A stretch of DNA of 64,000 nt, taken from contig OZ038389.1 of the NCBI GenBank assembly GCA_964036045.1, positions 42,593,119-42,657,118 on the forward strand, in the 5' to 3' direction. Below the pieces are notes generated by a model. That model was not told the DNA's origin. It did not search any database and was given only the letters and a program-made list of their open reading frames with translations. Position 1 is the first letter of the stretch; every line of letters begins with the position of its first letter. The translations under genes and the position numbers were made by a program. Source of the stretch: Eutreptiella sp. 'Long Island Sound 2002' (lineage: Eukaryota > Euglenozoa > Euglenophyceae > Eutreptiales > Eutreptiaceae). Shown here one piece after another: positions 44,795 to 57,747 of the stretch.

Positions 44795-47293
44795 CCACCC
44801 GGTGGAAGGCGCAGGTGCCCCATCCGCTTACAACAGCAGAAGCACAGGAGACTCCCAGGAGAGGCAGGCATCCCTCCTTAGTCCCACCCAGCGGCGATGG
44901 GAGTGAAGGCAAGCTCCTTAACAGGTGGGGCATCACCTGTGCAAGCGCAATCGCCCACCGTTTGGAGGTGAATCCTTCGCCAACCCCCCTCCCCCCCCGA
45001 CGACAACAACCGGCACATTTACTCAGCCTTTGAGGCAAACCCCCACCCCCAACTGCCCCCTCAACCAACATACAGATCACACGGCACGGCAGTCGATACC
45101 TTCTGCACTACATGGTACCCAAGCAGCCCCCTTTCTCCCCCATTGTGTCTGCTTCATAGCCCCCCGCCAGAAGAAGATGCAAGGGGAAGCAACGCCGCCG
45201 CCCGTACCGAGTGCACCAAGGACCTGGCATGCCGCGACGCTCTATCATCAACCGCCCAGAGTTTGGAGGATTTCCTCTGCAACACACTCGAACATGTGCG
45301 GAACACCGGATGTACTGCCGGGTCTATTTCACTTGTTGTAATTCCTACCCCCCCTTTCCTCGCCTCCCTTCTGCAACCCAACTTTTCAGGGGCCATATGT
45401 CCCACCCCCACAAGGGGCTATCGGCCCCCTGCTGGCCTGACATGCCTACCCTCCACGGGCAGGCGCCGTGGTCCCCTCGCAAGACCAAGCGGAGGGTGGA
45501 ATGGGAGCCCCATGACCCCGACCCAGTAACGCTGTGGGTGGAGTGGGAGCAGGTGGTATGGGAACACTTCCTGGCTCCATTCCGCACCCTGGGCGATTCC
45601 AAGACTGCACCCTGAGGGGGCAAGGTGGCCCAGAGGCGCGGTGAAGAGGGAGGGGAGGCGATGGGCCTCCGTGCCGGCCTGCCTAGGGACCAGCAGTGGC
45701 TTAAAATCGGCACAAGTCTGGACAAAACCTCCCCTGTGATACAACCCCATCAGTGCATCATGGGGATCATTCCGACCCAACCCCCCCACCCCACCCCCGC
45801 TCGCCGCTCCGGTCTGTTTCTTCCCGTCCCGCCTAACCCGCCCCTCTTGCGGCCCTTCGGTGGTCCTTGAGCTTCCCTGAGTTCAGCGTTGAACCACTGC
45901 CGGAGGTCCCAGGGAAGCGAAGCGGTGGCGAGGGGGGAGGGGGCAGGATGCCCAGATTGGGCACGGGGACCCGTACGCGCAAGAGGACGACACACCGGAT
46001 TCGTTTGCTGGCTTTTCTGGCCAAAATTCCCCATGTAACTGATGGGAGGAGGTGGAGATCTTCGCCAACGACTGATACGCTCGGAGGGGACATCTTGCCC
46101 CCCCCCCCCCCCTCCCCTCCCCACCAAAACACAATCAGCAATTGTGTTGGATGTACAGGCCGAATCATTTCGACAGCCATCCCCCCACCTCCTCCTCCGC
46201 TATGCGGCTTTGATGGCTTGCCCGTCCCTGACCGACGGATCCATGAGCAGATTGGCCCACCAAAAAGCAGGAACCCTTACGTCGTTCAGGCCTCGGCCGG
46301 TGCAGACAGCCACGATCAGTAAGGCCCTGCACAGAGTGCACCTCTCAACAGCCTGGGGAGGTCCCTTGCGCAGCTGATGTCAGGGGCCAGGGTGCGAGGT
46401 GTTCCGACCCTTTGATGCAGTACACCCCATGTCTAGCACTGGCAATCCTCTCAGACCCCAGTCTTTGACACAAAGTGCAGTCCGGCCACCTGTTGCTACG
46501 TTCCCCCAATGCCCTTTGGCTGTGGGTCGGGCGAGAGGACCCTGTCCAACGCAGTGCCCAGGCAACTAGAGCAGTATGTCGGGCCTGGCCAACCACATCA
46601 ACAGGCTCGCAGCCTGCAACACTCCCGCTTCATTAATCACGACGCTTGACCCCTGGATACCGTTGAATACTGTCAGCAGTAAACCACGCTTGACCCCTGG
46701 ACGCTATGGTTCACTGTGTTGCATCTGTCGTCAGCGTTGCACCTAATGGACACTGATGTACTTGATCGGCACTGCTTGTTCCCTGGACATTGACGGAATG
46801 CCTTTGATTTGGGGCTGTTGTCCAGTATGCCAACCAGACCAAATAGAATTGTTGAACAGTTGAACAGAGCAATTGTTGTTGTTGCTGTATTTCCCCACAT
46901 TTGCATGACCGTCAGGAGTGGCGCTTCCACTTCTGCGAATGGCTGGAACTGCCCTCAGGTACCGGGTAAGTGCCGCAGCCACCAAGCACAGGATGACGGG
47001 ACCTGCAGTGTGGATGCAGCAGTGACTCTGGCCATGGGATTTTTCGAGCCTGTTTTTTTTTTTTTTACAGTTCTCATACTTCAGGAACGAAGATGCCGAG
47101 AATGGCACATGCTACAACCGGAGGTACTCAAGCTGCATGCATCACATGCATTCAATTTCCCACGCTTCCAGATTTCTGCGTTGACCACACAACAGATTTT
47201 GTCCTCCATGTTGAGGCTACTGCAACCTTTTTCTCTGGTTTATGGTGGAATCTTTGCACTGTGCGCACAATGCGCGCGCACTATGCGCTACTC
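44795..47293. other. Intergenic, no supported gene
   Basis: It contains C/G runs (for example 46,098-46,112). Overlapping open frames at 45,143-45,615 look exon-like in composition but match nothing I know. Confidence 0.45.
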
Positions 47294-47660
47294 TTAGACT
47301 ATGTTCCACCCGAAGAGCCCCCAGGCACGCCCCTTGGAAACACCCTTAGACCCAAACTGGATTGGAGGGGACCTTGAGGGGGACCTTCCCGGTTCTTGTG
47401 GCAGTGGTGAAGGACCAGGGGCCTTTGGGGGGGAACTTGACTGTGTGGGCGGCGGAGATGGAGGGCAGTGAGGTGGCGAGTCTGAACTTGGGACGGCAAA
47501 GGAGATGGACTCCATCTTGCATTGCCGATTTACCACTCTCAACCATTTGGTAGTATTCCAAGTGGAGGAGTCCATCTTCAGCCGTCCCAACCACCGTGGC
47601 AGGAGGTCGCAGGCCATTGGAGCGGGTGTAGAACACCGTGTCCCCAATACTAAGATCCAT
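47294..47660 (-). pseudogene. Frameshifted small beta-module followed by a Pro-rich tail
   Basis: On the minus strand the frame from 47,660 reads SIGDTVFYTRSNGLRPPATV then GLLHLEYYQ, an SH3/Tudor-like strand pattern. Past about 47,546 the sense continues in another frame as LRVVNRQCKMESISFAVPSS and a long Pro/Ser-rich stretch, so a one-base shift separates the halves. A similar module lies at 53,135-53,296. The family name is unknown to me. It is probably a fragment of a repeated gene or element. Confidence 0.45.
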
Positions 47661-50600
47661 GGAGAAAGTGGGCCTAAGAAATGAGGAGGGAAGTATGATG
47701 TCCTGTAACAGGCACCCTCAAAGTGTATCACCATATCAATCAACTGAGAATAAGAGTAGATGTGGTGGAAATGGGGAAAAAATGTGTGCAAAAAGGTAGA
47801 AATGGGTGAAACAGGGTGAACATCCAAAAATGCCATATCCCCAATGCATCAAAACCTACTACCAAACAACAATGATGCCCAAAGTACCACAAAGTAGGGG
47901 TTTCTACTATGGCCAAACGCCCAAATAGTTGCACTGCGCGCACACTTCGCTTAGGGCGCCCCCTATAAGCACATGCCAGCGAATCCTAACGACGTGTCCG
48001 ATACTCCAAGTCCCTGATCTCAGTCATGCGTATGCGACTGCTTGTGAAGACAGGTCTTCCATCACGCGCGATTGACTGCAACTGTGCAACTGCAACCACA
48101 GTTGTGCCTGTCACCACCTTTTTGGCTGCGGCTGTATCAAGGTCTCAGCCAAAGACGTGGCAGCAGTGTCATCCAAACTGCCTTACCACTCTTGACCAGA
48201 CATCTTAATCCTGTGTTCATGGTGCCTTCAAGCATTTGTGGACGTGTGAACCTTCATGAAGGTTTTGGCCTGTGGCATGTACCCCCCACTCCCCGTGTTT
48301 TGTTAACACCCAAATTTGGGTAACACCCCAGTTTGTTAACAGTTTTGCGCCCGAACAATTGACCCACGATTCGTTACCACCTGACATGCAATTTCATGCA
48401 ACGATGCAGCAACACGTAAATGCTGCTCCTTACTAACAACCACCTCACAATCATCATCATCAAACGCTGAGTCACTAACTACTATCACCAATGTCATTGG
48501 CAAACACCAATTGTTCCATCAGTTGTCTTGCTGTTGCGGCTGCACTGGATCACTTGCACTAACCATAAGGCACATTGAACAAGGGAACAAAGAAGAAGAA
48601 CTGCAACACAGTAACACACATGTCCAACCCATGCATTTTATTAACGCCCCCGTTTTTGTTAACAGTTCAATGCCCCGAACAATGGCTCATGTTTCGTTAA
48701 CCTTACCAAAACGCGCGCCGGGGGGGTGGGTTTGCACGCAGGGGCAGCATTCTGTATGGTCCGTTTCCCTGACCCAGCTCATGCATGCGCACGGGTTTAT
48801 GCTTCGGTGTACCGAGTGTGGGACATTGCTCCTGGAGAGGGGCCTTTGTGATGGTTCAGAGGGACGCTGTGGTGTGTACAGGGGAGGGGGTTTCTTGGGG
48901 GGATGAGATGGAGCAGGATTGGAAGGACATAAAGGATGTGAAATTGGGGGGGGGGGGTTATTAGGGGATATTCCGTTGACCCCTTGACGCTTTCCTTCCA
49001 TGCCATCTCTGACCCTGCCTGGTTTCATGGATTGTCCAAACTGCATCTTTCCTGCTGCATCATTTGCTTTGCCAGTCTGTTGTTGGCAGCATGGCGCCAG
49101 CAGCAGGAAGCAGACTTCCAACATGCTTTGCTCTGCATCATTTCTCCAGCAGCATTTTGTCAACAAAGCTGGATGTACAGGTATCAACAGCCATGGCATG
49201 CATGAACCGGTTGTGTGATCTGTTTGCAGTTCAATTTCCCATGCTGGGTTGCTTGCCAATATGAGTAAGCACAAGTAATTTCGCTCAGGAGTGGAAGTAT
49301 TTCCAGAATCCCTGCACCTTCTCAGTGGGAGCTAATAATTCAATTGTGCGTTTCATTTCAATGTCCCTTTGTGCCGATGTCAGTCCGATTGCAAATATGC
49401 TGCAAATCATCGGAAACACATAACAAAAATGGTACATAGTCGTGCAGTAGAGATCTCTGGTGCACACAAAAAGTCGCGTGGACCAGATGTGAACCAGATT
49501 GGGTTTCTCCTGTTGCTGTCACCAGCTGGAAACATATATTGGAAAAGAATTTCATCCAGATCCACTGAAACATCGGAACAGGAGCTGCAGAGACGTCTTA
49601 CGTCCAGGCAACACCTGACACAATGCACAGGCAGTGAATTTTTAGGGGGTTTGGCTGCCGATACTGACACCTGAGCCAGATCTATCTCCAGAGCGCACAC
49701 TTGGATAGGGTGTGCCAAAGGCCCCCCAGCCCTAAAAAAAAAAATTCCAATTCCAGTATGCATCATTGCGTCTGTGGGGAATAGGGATGTACCTTTTTCA
49801 ATTCCTGCTTTGTGCTGGCAACTTTGTTGGACCCAGCTTTTTCTGTGCAATTTCTCCCCTCTTGACACTCCCGGTTCAAGATTCAAGATCTGTAATTCCA
49901 AATTTATGGCAGGCTGCACAGCATGGCCAATATTCACAAAGGACAACAAGGGACGTGAACTGCCATGAGCCTCACGTCAACCGCAGTGTGCTGGACAGCT
50001 GATATTTGGTTGGTTGGTTGGTTGGTTGGTTGGGCTGTGAATTTCGTGGCGCCAGACCCAGAGAGCTATCATCAGCACTGGTCAGTCTGCAAATGTTTCC
50101 TCATCTGAGCACAACGTGAAGTGGCTGCACATCGCACACTAGCAGAGTCTCTCTGACTCCCAGCAACACTTTCGTTGACGTGTCTGTTGATGCTTCCACC
50201 TTGCAGGTTCAGATCACAGTTTCAAGAATTTTGATTCAGCAGCAAAATTTGAGGCGTTCACTGTTTCGTCCAGCAGTGGAGAAGACCCTGCAGCGACTCC
50301 CTTCAAGGCCTAAAAGTGCATAGGGGTTGATAGGTCCCATTCTGTGTTTGTTATCGCGGTGTGCAGCTCAGGTTCTGTGTCTGTGCATCTGTGGGGGTTT
50401 CCCAAGCAGCCTCGCACCACTTATGTTCATGTGAGCCCACATGCTCACAGTGTGCTTGATGGTCACTTTCAACAACTAAGAATACCCAGAATGGCTGTAA
50501 TTCTGCAACTCTGCACCAGTGCACTATTGTACAGTCCTTTTACGGCCTGTGGAGAAGGGATATGCAATAGCTCACTCTTTCTACAGGCCAGGCACAAGCC

Positions 50601-53134
50601 ATGCCTTGTCTAGCTGCAGGGAGCGAAGGTACTGCATTAATATTGACCCAGGCATGGTTTGGCTTAGGGGATAAGGGGATGGGATACATCACCTGTTCTC
50701 TCAAGCTTAGGATACATGGATTGTTGGATTGGTGTAAACCGAGTGATGCGCGCTCAAGTGAAGGTGAGCACTGCTTCACTGCTTCCCTCCTAACCCCTGC
50801 AACCCAATACTCCGTTTACTGCTGTGCCACTGCTTCATAGTCATTTTACCTCAAGCTGCTGAACAGCCTTTGTGCCCACACGGCCCTGGCAGACAATACG
50901 CTGAGCTCCTTGGGACATTACCATGACTGACCGAGGCATCATTAGTGTAAATCTTAGCTAAACATCAGCACGTGACCTGGGCACATAGGATGCCACACTC
51001 ACCCTGAATGGAGGCAGGGGTTTTGTTACAAAATGACTGCCCCTATGCCCCCTCCCAAGTTTCACCATTCCATTGACCCAGGGTGGCATCCATCACGGCG
51101 GATAGCTCGGAGGGATATAAAACAGGAGACGCCACAGTCTCATGAGGCTTCACTGCAACGCCAAAGGTTTGGTGCCCCCATGGGCCCACGGTGAGCCCAC
51201 CTCTGTCCCAGATTTTGTTGGGTCAGCTATTTGAGGTGTTGAGAGGGCTCGAGAGGGAGTGTATGGTGCTTGAATAGAGGCTACCCTAGGATAGACAGCC
51301 GAAGCAGTTTGAGCGAATGATGATGGGATGATTTGTTTCTGCTTATGAAAGCTTTCTGCTTGAAACTGCAATCCAACGCTGAGTGTTTTGATGTCTCTTT
51401 TAGCCTCTGGCGATTCTTGGCTGTCAAGTGCACCTGCCTGCCACAATTGTTGGTCCCTCTGCTTGAGGGGATGGATACATTAAAAATAAAAAAGTACACT
51501 CGTCCGATTGTGCCTGATGCCACATTGGCTGCGTCTATTCCCAGCCCCATCCCCTTCACTTGTTGTAACCTCTCCCAACAGAGGACTGTCACCACAGCCT
51601 GCCTCAAAGCCAAGTTATTTGAGGTGCAAGGTCGGCAAGGGCTGCTATTTTTACAACTCCTGCTGCTCATTGGGGACATCTAGAACATGCTGAATTTTGC
51701 CTGCACCTTTTTTTTGTGGTGCCATGGTGCGCGGACTCACCGCAAAAGTAGCCCGCAGTGCATGCACAGCACAGATACTCCTATTGCTACCTCCCATTTC
51801 AATTTGTGCTGCATGTTTTGTCCTTTCTGCAGGTGATAGGGCGGAAACTGTGATGTGTTGCATGTCATATGTTGTGCACACCGGCACCCTGGTCTGTGCA
51901 TGCTCACAGTCAAGTGGGATGGGGCTGTCCCCCCCCTTTGCAAGAGCCACACCTTGTCAGAGCAGCAGATGTTGTTTCCGCAACTTTGAGAACCACGTTC
52001 TGCTTTGCCCTTTATAGGTTCACCCCCCATGTTAGAGCAGCAATATAGGTGTTGTTTCCGTCAAATCTTGGGGTTTTAGTGTTGCTCTCGCAAGGGGGGG
52101 GGGTATTGTCGGTGAGGATGCATGGGGTATCCAAAGTTATGAAAATGACTTTAGTTTTGCCTTGGCAGTAACTGGTCGAGGACAATGTGAATGTAGGGTG
52201 TCAGACAGAACAGACTGGGTTGGGGGTTGGAGGGAAGGGAACGCACAGGGGCCATGAATCCTCAGATTGGATGAAGTTGAGCCGCCAGTCGGCTGATTTT
52301 GCAGACATGATTCAAATTACAGACCAGGGCTGCAGTAGGGCAAAAGCGTGCCGCCACGGGGGAGGGGCTGGGTAGCCGTCGTATGCCCCCTTCTACCCCC
52401 CGCCCCCTGAGCCATGGCAGCACTGCTGCTATGACAGGCGCGGGGCCTGCATGAAACTGTCGCTGTTTGGTGCCAACTATCAGGCAGCAGCCATGTTGAT
52501 GGCCAAATCCTGCTTGATTGGAGCCATTGGTGGCTGTCTTCACTTGTATTTATGACAAGCGGCTGGGAAAAGCAAGGGGCGAGGGTCACAGGCAACAGCA
52601 ACTGTTGCAGTGCATCTATCGTCAAACTCAAGGTTTTTTGGTTCCATCCCTCCTTGTACTGGTTGCCCACCTGGAACTTAGTCTCTGCCTGAGGCCAACA
52701 TGCCTGCCTACAGGCTCTGGCAACTCACTCACCACCTGTAACGGAAACTCTAAACTCTGGTTCCATTTGGGATCTAGCTGTAGGGAAAGGGAGTTGCCAT
52801 CCCTCTCCCCTTTGCTCCCCCCCACTTTCTCTATGACAACAATGTACGCGAAATGCTATCAGCTGGCATCTGGCTTGGCCAACCTGCTTCAGCTTCGAAT
52901 TGGAAGACAGCGGTGGCAGTGTATTTCACTACTAGGCCTACAGGCCATATTGCCCCTTTCCTGTCCGCATGTTTCAGTCGGGGGGTTTGAGGGAGTAGTA
53001 CTATATGTGGTGCGTGCGTGGTGCGTGTATTGGGGTGATTTCGTACACCTACCCACCTGTTCGACAGTGAAGTGCATTTGTTTCCAAGCTGTAAAAGGTG
53101 TTGCCATTGCACATACTGCACTGTGCCCCCTTAC
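47661..53134. other. Gene-poor stretch
   Basis: I find no gene I can support. Seen here: a TTGG tetranucleotide run at 50,008-50,034, a G run at about 48,946-48,957 and another at about 52,096-52,105. Confidence 0.45.
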
Positions 53135-53296
53135 AATTTCACCCTTGTCTCTTTCAATGGCCTTCCTGCGGGCATCACTGTCACCTACATCCAATCAGAT
53201 GGTGATAGGGTGCCTGCCACCATCATCTCCGCCTCCGAATGTGGGCAGTATATGAGCCAAGTAACCAAGGAACCAAGGAATGACCCTTCCCCATAA
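53135..53296 (+). pseudogene. Fragment of the same beta-module
   Basis: The plus strand reads GITVTYIQSDGDRVPATIIS then SECGQYMS, parallel to GDTVFYTRSNGLRPPATVV at 47.6 kb (G-x-x-V-x-Y-x4-G-x-R-x-P-A-T). It stops after 162 bases with no partner exons identified. Confidence 0.4.
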
Positions 53297-54015
53297 TTTG
53301 TTCCATCACATGGTGCGCACGTGCAAGTAATCCCCTTTTAGTTTAGTTTTACTTTTAGGGGTAGGGGGACTCCAAAGTCATCTGCAGGGGGACCTAGAGC
53401 ACATTCCTGACCTTTTTCCTGTTTCTCACCTTTGATCCCTGGGATGCTGGGGTGGGAGGGATGGCTAATCTATTCCAGTGATGCGCACTGTGTGAAGCAC
53501 CAAGGTATTTTCATGTGGTACCAGAAGGCAACCCCCCCCCCCCCCCTCTTTTTGCAGCCTGCTCTCAAAGGTGCATCTGGCCCTGCAGCTGCCCACTGAT
53601 GAAGTATCAGTTCACGTCCCATTGTAGATACACCATCGCTTCCTGACTCACATTGCGATCTCCTTTTGTCTGTTGAGGTGCATTCATGCTTTTGTGCGGA
53701 CAGGAACTAGGAACTGCATCCAGCTTTGGGGGAGCGGCACGCACTGTGCATTCTTGGGGAAGCGGCACGCACTGATGGCGTATTGCGCGCTGTGCACAAA
53801 GTTTGTGCAGGACCATGCTCAACCTGTGCCTAGTACCGGTGACAATGAGCCTTGTTATGCATTTATATGAGTTGCATGCATGCTTTGCCCTCAGTGGTAT
53901 CTTTTTCCCGATTCGCCCAATACATATCCGGTCGCTCTACTGTAAGCGCATAAGTGCAGATAGTTGTGATTCGTCCTCCTGATCAGCCGGCGGCACAGAA
54001 ATCCCATTGCGAAGC
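53297..54015. other. No gene seen
   Basis: An 18-base C run lies at about 53,529-53,546, and short direct repeats containing gcggcacgcactg at 53,733-53,776. Nothing else is supported. Confidence 0.4.
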
Positions 54016-54075
54016 AAGAAGTATCGCCACGTGGCTGTACATAGCCGAAAGGAGGTTGTGGATGTGGACGCCATG
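54016..54075 (+). mobile_element. Truncated relative of the 56-62 kb element (C-terminal motif)
   Basis: It reads KKYRHVAVHSRKEVVDVDAM in one frame, matching KKYRRVVVHS...VVDVDAM near the end of the protein at 61,537-61,600. Only this short coding tail is present. Confidence 0.55.
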
Positions 54076-54249
54076 GGTGGACCATTGGTACCGCCGGTGG
54101 ATGGGTGGCGTGTGTCGTCTTCATATTTTTCCTACACATACGTTGCACTTAGGAAAACAAAACGCCCAGCATCAGCATACCCGCAGCAGCGCGCCCCGCC
54201 ACCGGCACCGCCGGCCGACAGGAGGCACATCTCCTCCTCATATTCCTGT

Positions 54250-54320
54250 TCCTTCGGGGTTCGAACTGGCGACTCAAGGGTGGCACACGGCTGCACAACC
54301 GCTGCGCCGGGAGGCCAAAA
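54250..54320 (-). other. tRNA-like A and B boxes (possible SINE relic)
   Basis: The minus strand contains cggcgcagcgg (A-box-like) and, about 40 bases on, agttcgaacccc (B-box-like). The T-arm stem does not pair well, so this is not called a tRNA gene. Confidence 0.25.
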
Positions 54321-54827
54321 CCTAACCCTACGGGTGGCAGACTATGAGAACGTAGCAGGCAGACATGACAGGTCAACTGCAGGGCGCAATACAGTCACTT
54401 GATATATTGTGTGTCCCAAAGGGCAAACCTGAGTCTATGCCTGCAGAGTACACCACTGCATGGTAGTGCAGCGGGTACTGCCACGCCGAAGCAACCCATA
54501 TGAGTTCAATCATGGATAGCAACAGGAATTCATCGACTTTTCTACCTGTGTCATTTCAGGAGTTCGTGGGTGTGTGTGAGCAAGTACACTGTCCTCAACA
54601 ACCAATCTTAGGACTAGGTAAGGCAGCGATCCATGCACCGGGTTAAGGCGACAGCCCAATTAACAAAAGGGTGCACGGGCGTTGTGGTGGCTGGTGTGGC
54701 GTGTGAGGGAGCCGTAGCCCCAGCCTCAGTGATGCATGTGTGTAGATTGTCAGCACTGATGCAGAGACCGGGTTGTGAACCCAAGAGCCTTATCGCTTCT
54801 CAGCGCAGGCTTGTTGATAAAAAAAAA

Positions 54828-54921
54828 AGAAAGGAGGTTGTGGATGTGGACGCCATGTCGAGTGATGCATGTCCTGTACGTATGCTAAGCGAAGGGGAGT
54901 ATGTCGTTCACACTTCAAGTT
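54828..54921 (+). mobile_element. Second truncated relative of the element, C-terminus with stop
   Basis: It reads KEVVDVDAMSSDACPV then RMLSEGEYVVHTSS and stops at TAA. The large ORF at 61.6 kb ends VVDVDAMSSDGCPV, QMLSEGEYSIHNSS and stop. Sequence similarity continues into the 3' flank (cttttgcatgtgtctttgctg). Confidence 0.65.
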
Positions 54922-54924
54922 AAG

Positions 54925-56272
54925 GACAAACTTTATTCTTGCTTTCTTTTGCATGTGTCTTTGCTGTGGCGGGGTACACTAGCCTCTTATGCTGGGGTGG
55001 GGTGAAACATCAGGCTGTCCAATGTTGTGGGGGTGTAGTATGGTTTGTACAAGCAAGAATATTGCCAATTGTAGCAAAACCCCCCAATTTCTTCCTGTCA
55101 TGTGGACGCCGTGCCCACACTGTGCGCGCTGTGCACACACACACCCACTCTGCGCCTTTTTTATTTAGATAATATACCTGACACCATTGTTCCGCACCGC
55201 ACTTCACATAGCACTTCCGCCGCCGCCAGCCGGGGGGCCCAACCTCACTGACAGCGAAAGCTCCGATGACGGCGTCCTCTTGTTAGCCCGCAAAGAACAG
55301 GGGGAATGCCATGCACGCAGTGCGCACGCAGTGCACAGTTTTGGATGTCGGCAACTACTCGAACCCTAGTCTTGGCCCCTTTTCACAAGTTTTTGGTTCC
55401 GTACCAGGGTTTTTTTGGCTTCCCAAGCATTTGGGATGTGGCATATTTGAATTGTCAACCATTTCCCCCTAGAAGAGGCCCATCGACAAAGTGTACACAG
55501 TCGACACGACCCGGATCTCGACGTCGTCATTGTCGACACTGCAGCGAGCCTCATATCCGTAGAGGCGGTTCGATTCGCCCTGCAGAGTACTCTTCCGGAC
55601 AGATAGTACGCGCACCAAAACCTTGGTCGACTTCAAGGTGATTCTCGAACCGAGATGCTCAAGATCATCGATCGGTATGGCCACGTCCACAACTGCAAAG
55701 AAGTCCACGTGGTCATCGTCGCTCGAAGGCTCTCGATCGCCGATACTCGATGGTGGCGAGTCGACACTAGGACCGGATAGTTCTTCTTCGACGATGCTGT
55801 TGGTTATAACTACAACCAGAAGTCACGATGGACACCTGGCCAACCCTATGGTATTGACACCTTTCAGTCTTCCCCCTAGTAAACAGGTGACAGGTATTCT
55901 TGGGTGAGTATCCTAGCCTCTGCGTGCACAATATGCACGCAGTGCGCACGCAGTGCACACGCAGTGCAAACACTTAGCCAGGTGGGGGATGCCCTCCACA
56001 CGCGCCACTACATTGCCCCACACTGGTGCCACGAAGACCCCTCGGCGGGCACGGTGCCCGCAGGATACCGCCCTGTCACCATCGCAGGCGTACCGTGCTA
56101 CTCAAACTAGCAACCGCCAACCGGAACGTCCCTATACTCCGATGGCAGCCTTCACATGTACCACCGGTGCCCAGCATAGAACATTGGAAGAGAGACCAAT
56201 ATTGTCCCGTTACCGGTGGCAATTTTAGGAAATCTGTACCGACGTGCATGCGATATGCTTCGGTCCGCCGCT
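54925..56272. other. No gene seen; palindromic gcacgcagtgc repeats
   Basis: Short palindromic units gcacgcagtgcgcacgcagt occur at about 55,311-55,335 and 55,930-55,967, with related words near 55,108-55,135. Otherwise nothing is recognised. Confidence 0.45.
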
Positions 56273-56421
56273 TGGAAAAACGCCCGGAAGTTTTTGAAAA
56301 CCCTTGGAAAGATGCTCGGAAGTTTTGGCAGCCAGATCGGGTCCCAAAACGCAACCGATATCGGCAGGAATGTTCCATGGGCTTCCCAGCCGACCCTGCC
56401 GGGGGAGCTCGGAAGAAATTT
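56273..56421 (+). repeat. Left direct repeat of the element
   Basis: It pairs with 61,799-61,946; shared core words include gatgctcggaagttttggca and gcttcccagccgacc. Confidence 0.85.
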
Positions 56422-56780
56422 TTCAGCCCGAACCCAGTGGAATTTTGGTTGGATGCTTGGTGCCTACCTTGCCTGCAAGATGCCATGGAGAACAGCTTAT
56501 GATTGCTTCCCCTTTGTGCTCCTTTGTGAATTTGGACTTTTGCTTTTGACATGTGCAACGCCAGTTTGATCCTTGGTGGCTGCTTTGCCTACAAACTTGC
56601 ATCGAGAACACTGTACTCAAGCTTATGAATGTTTGCCCTTTGTGCCTTGTGAAGCTTTGTGCCTGCTTTTGTGGTTTTCTTTTTGCATGTGTGTCGCTTT
56701 TTCACCTTGGCCCCTTTGAGTAGACTCACTAATGTATTCCCTTTTTGTGCTCAGAACACTTTTTGTCACCTGCAAGAGAC

Positions 56781-57407
56781 ATGTCTAGTAGTCAAGGCAG
56801 TGCCGCTAGTGCCTCGTTTTCGTCCGCTCAGCCCCCCCAGCCCGTTCAGCAGCTCCCGGAACCAGATTTGGAGCTTGAGGGCGAGCTCATTGACGCGGAC
56901 ACAGCCAATACCGAAGTTCCTGAACCAGGTGATACACAATCGCGCCTCCAACACGCCCTAGCAGCACTGTGCCTGCGGCATAAGCCATCAGAGACCATTC
57001 AACCCAGAATGCTAAGGGTTTTTTTAGACAGGGTCGTCCCTGATGCATACCGCATCCAGCCGAAGGATACCTTGCTGGCTATGCTGATGCATAAACATTT
57101 TTCAATCCCTGTCTTGACGACACGGGAGGCTGTGGGCAAGACAAGCCCCAGCAAACATGAAACTTCGTACGGTGTACAATACAGAAACCTCTGCATTGTT
57201 GGTCCGGATCCGAAATACAACACAGACCGGACCTTTGCAGAGGAACCTGAAGAGAGGCTGCGTGTACATTACATGTACTTGAAATCAATACTGTCCACAC
57301 ACCCGGACAGTACCATTCGCGAGTTAAAGTGGACCCAAAGCGATGTAGTTACTTGGTTCAAAGAGGCCAAGATCAAGAAGCGGTCCAAAAAAGTAGTTAC
57401 CTGCAAC
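56781..57407 (+). CDS. Element ORF, N-terminal segment
   Basis: This ATG is chosen because it opens MSSSQGSAASASF and an acidic leader (PEPDLELEGELIDAD). A globular-looking part follows: RMLRVFLDRVVPDAYRI, SYGVQYRNLCIVGPDPKYN, ELKWTQSDVVTWFKEAKIKK. There is no family match from memory. Candidate donors lie at 57,393 and 57,408, both phase 0. A further open stretch at 57,510-57,612 (VVEVFGEKDGWQVWDQ) may be another exon, but its phase does not fit either donor. It is probably the 5' part of the same product as 59,289-61,663. Confidence 0.5.
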
Positions 57408-57747
57408 GTGCAGTTCCCCCCCCCTCTCATTTATTCATGTTCCGTTCGAGGTTTTGAGGGTTATCATAAACGATGCCTTCTGTGAGTCCCCACATGCAAC
57501 GATTCACAGCGCCCTCAGAGCCACCATCACAGGTTCACATGTGGTAGAGGTTTTCGGGGAAAAGGACGGCTGGCAGGTGTGGGACCAAGCCCCCTCAGGC
57601 ACGTGGGAAAAGGTGGTTACCCCCCCCCCCCCGACGGTGAGGTTTTCAGAACAGACTAGCAACCCACGTACCATGCGCACGGTGTCTTGTGGGGCATTGA
57701 GTTTCTTTTGGCCCCAGCCCCCAAACCTTCTTCCGAGGGCGCACCAA

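Noticed and set aside
57510-57612. Extra WWE-like domain (DGWQVWDQAPSGTWEKV) in the mobile element
   Set aside because: Only a short W-rich phrase; spacing and the following strands do not fit a WWE domain, and the exon phase is unresolved.
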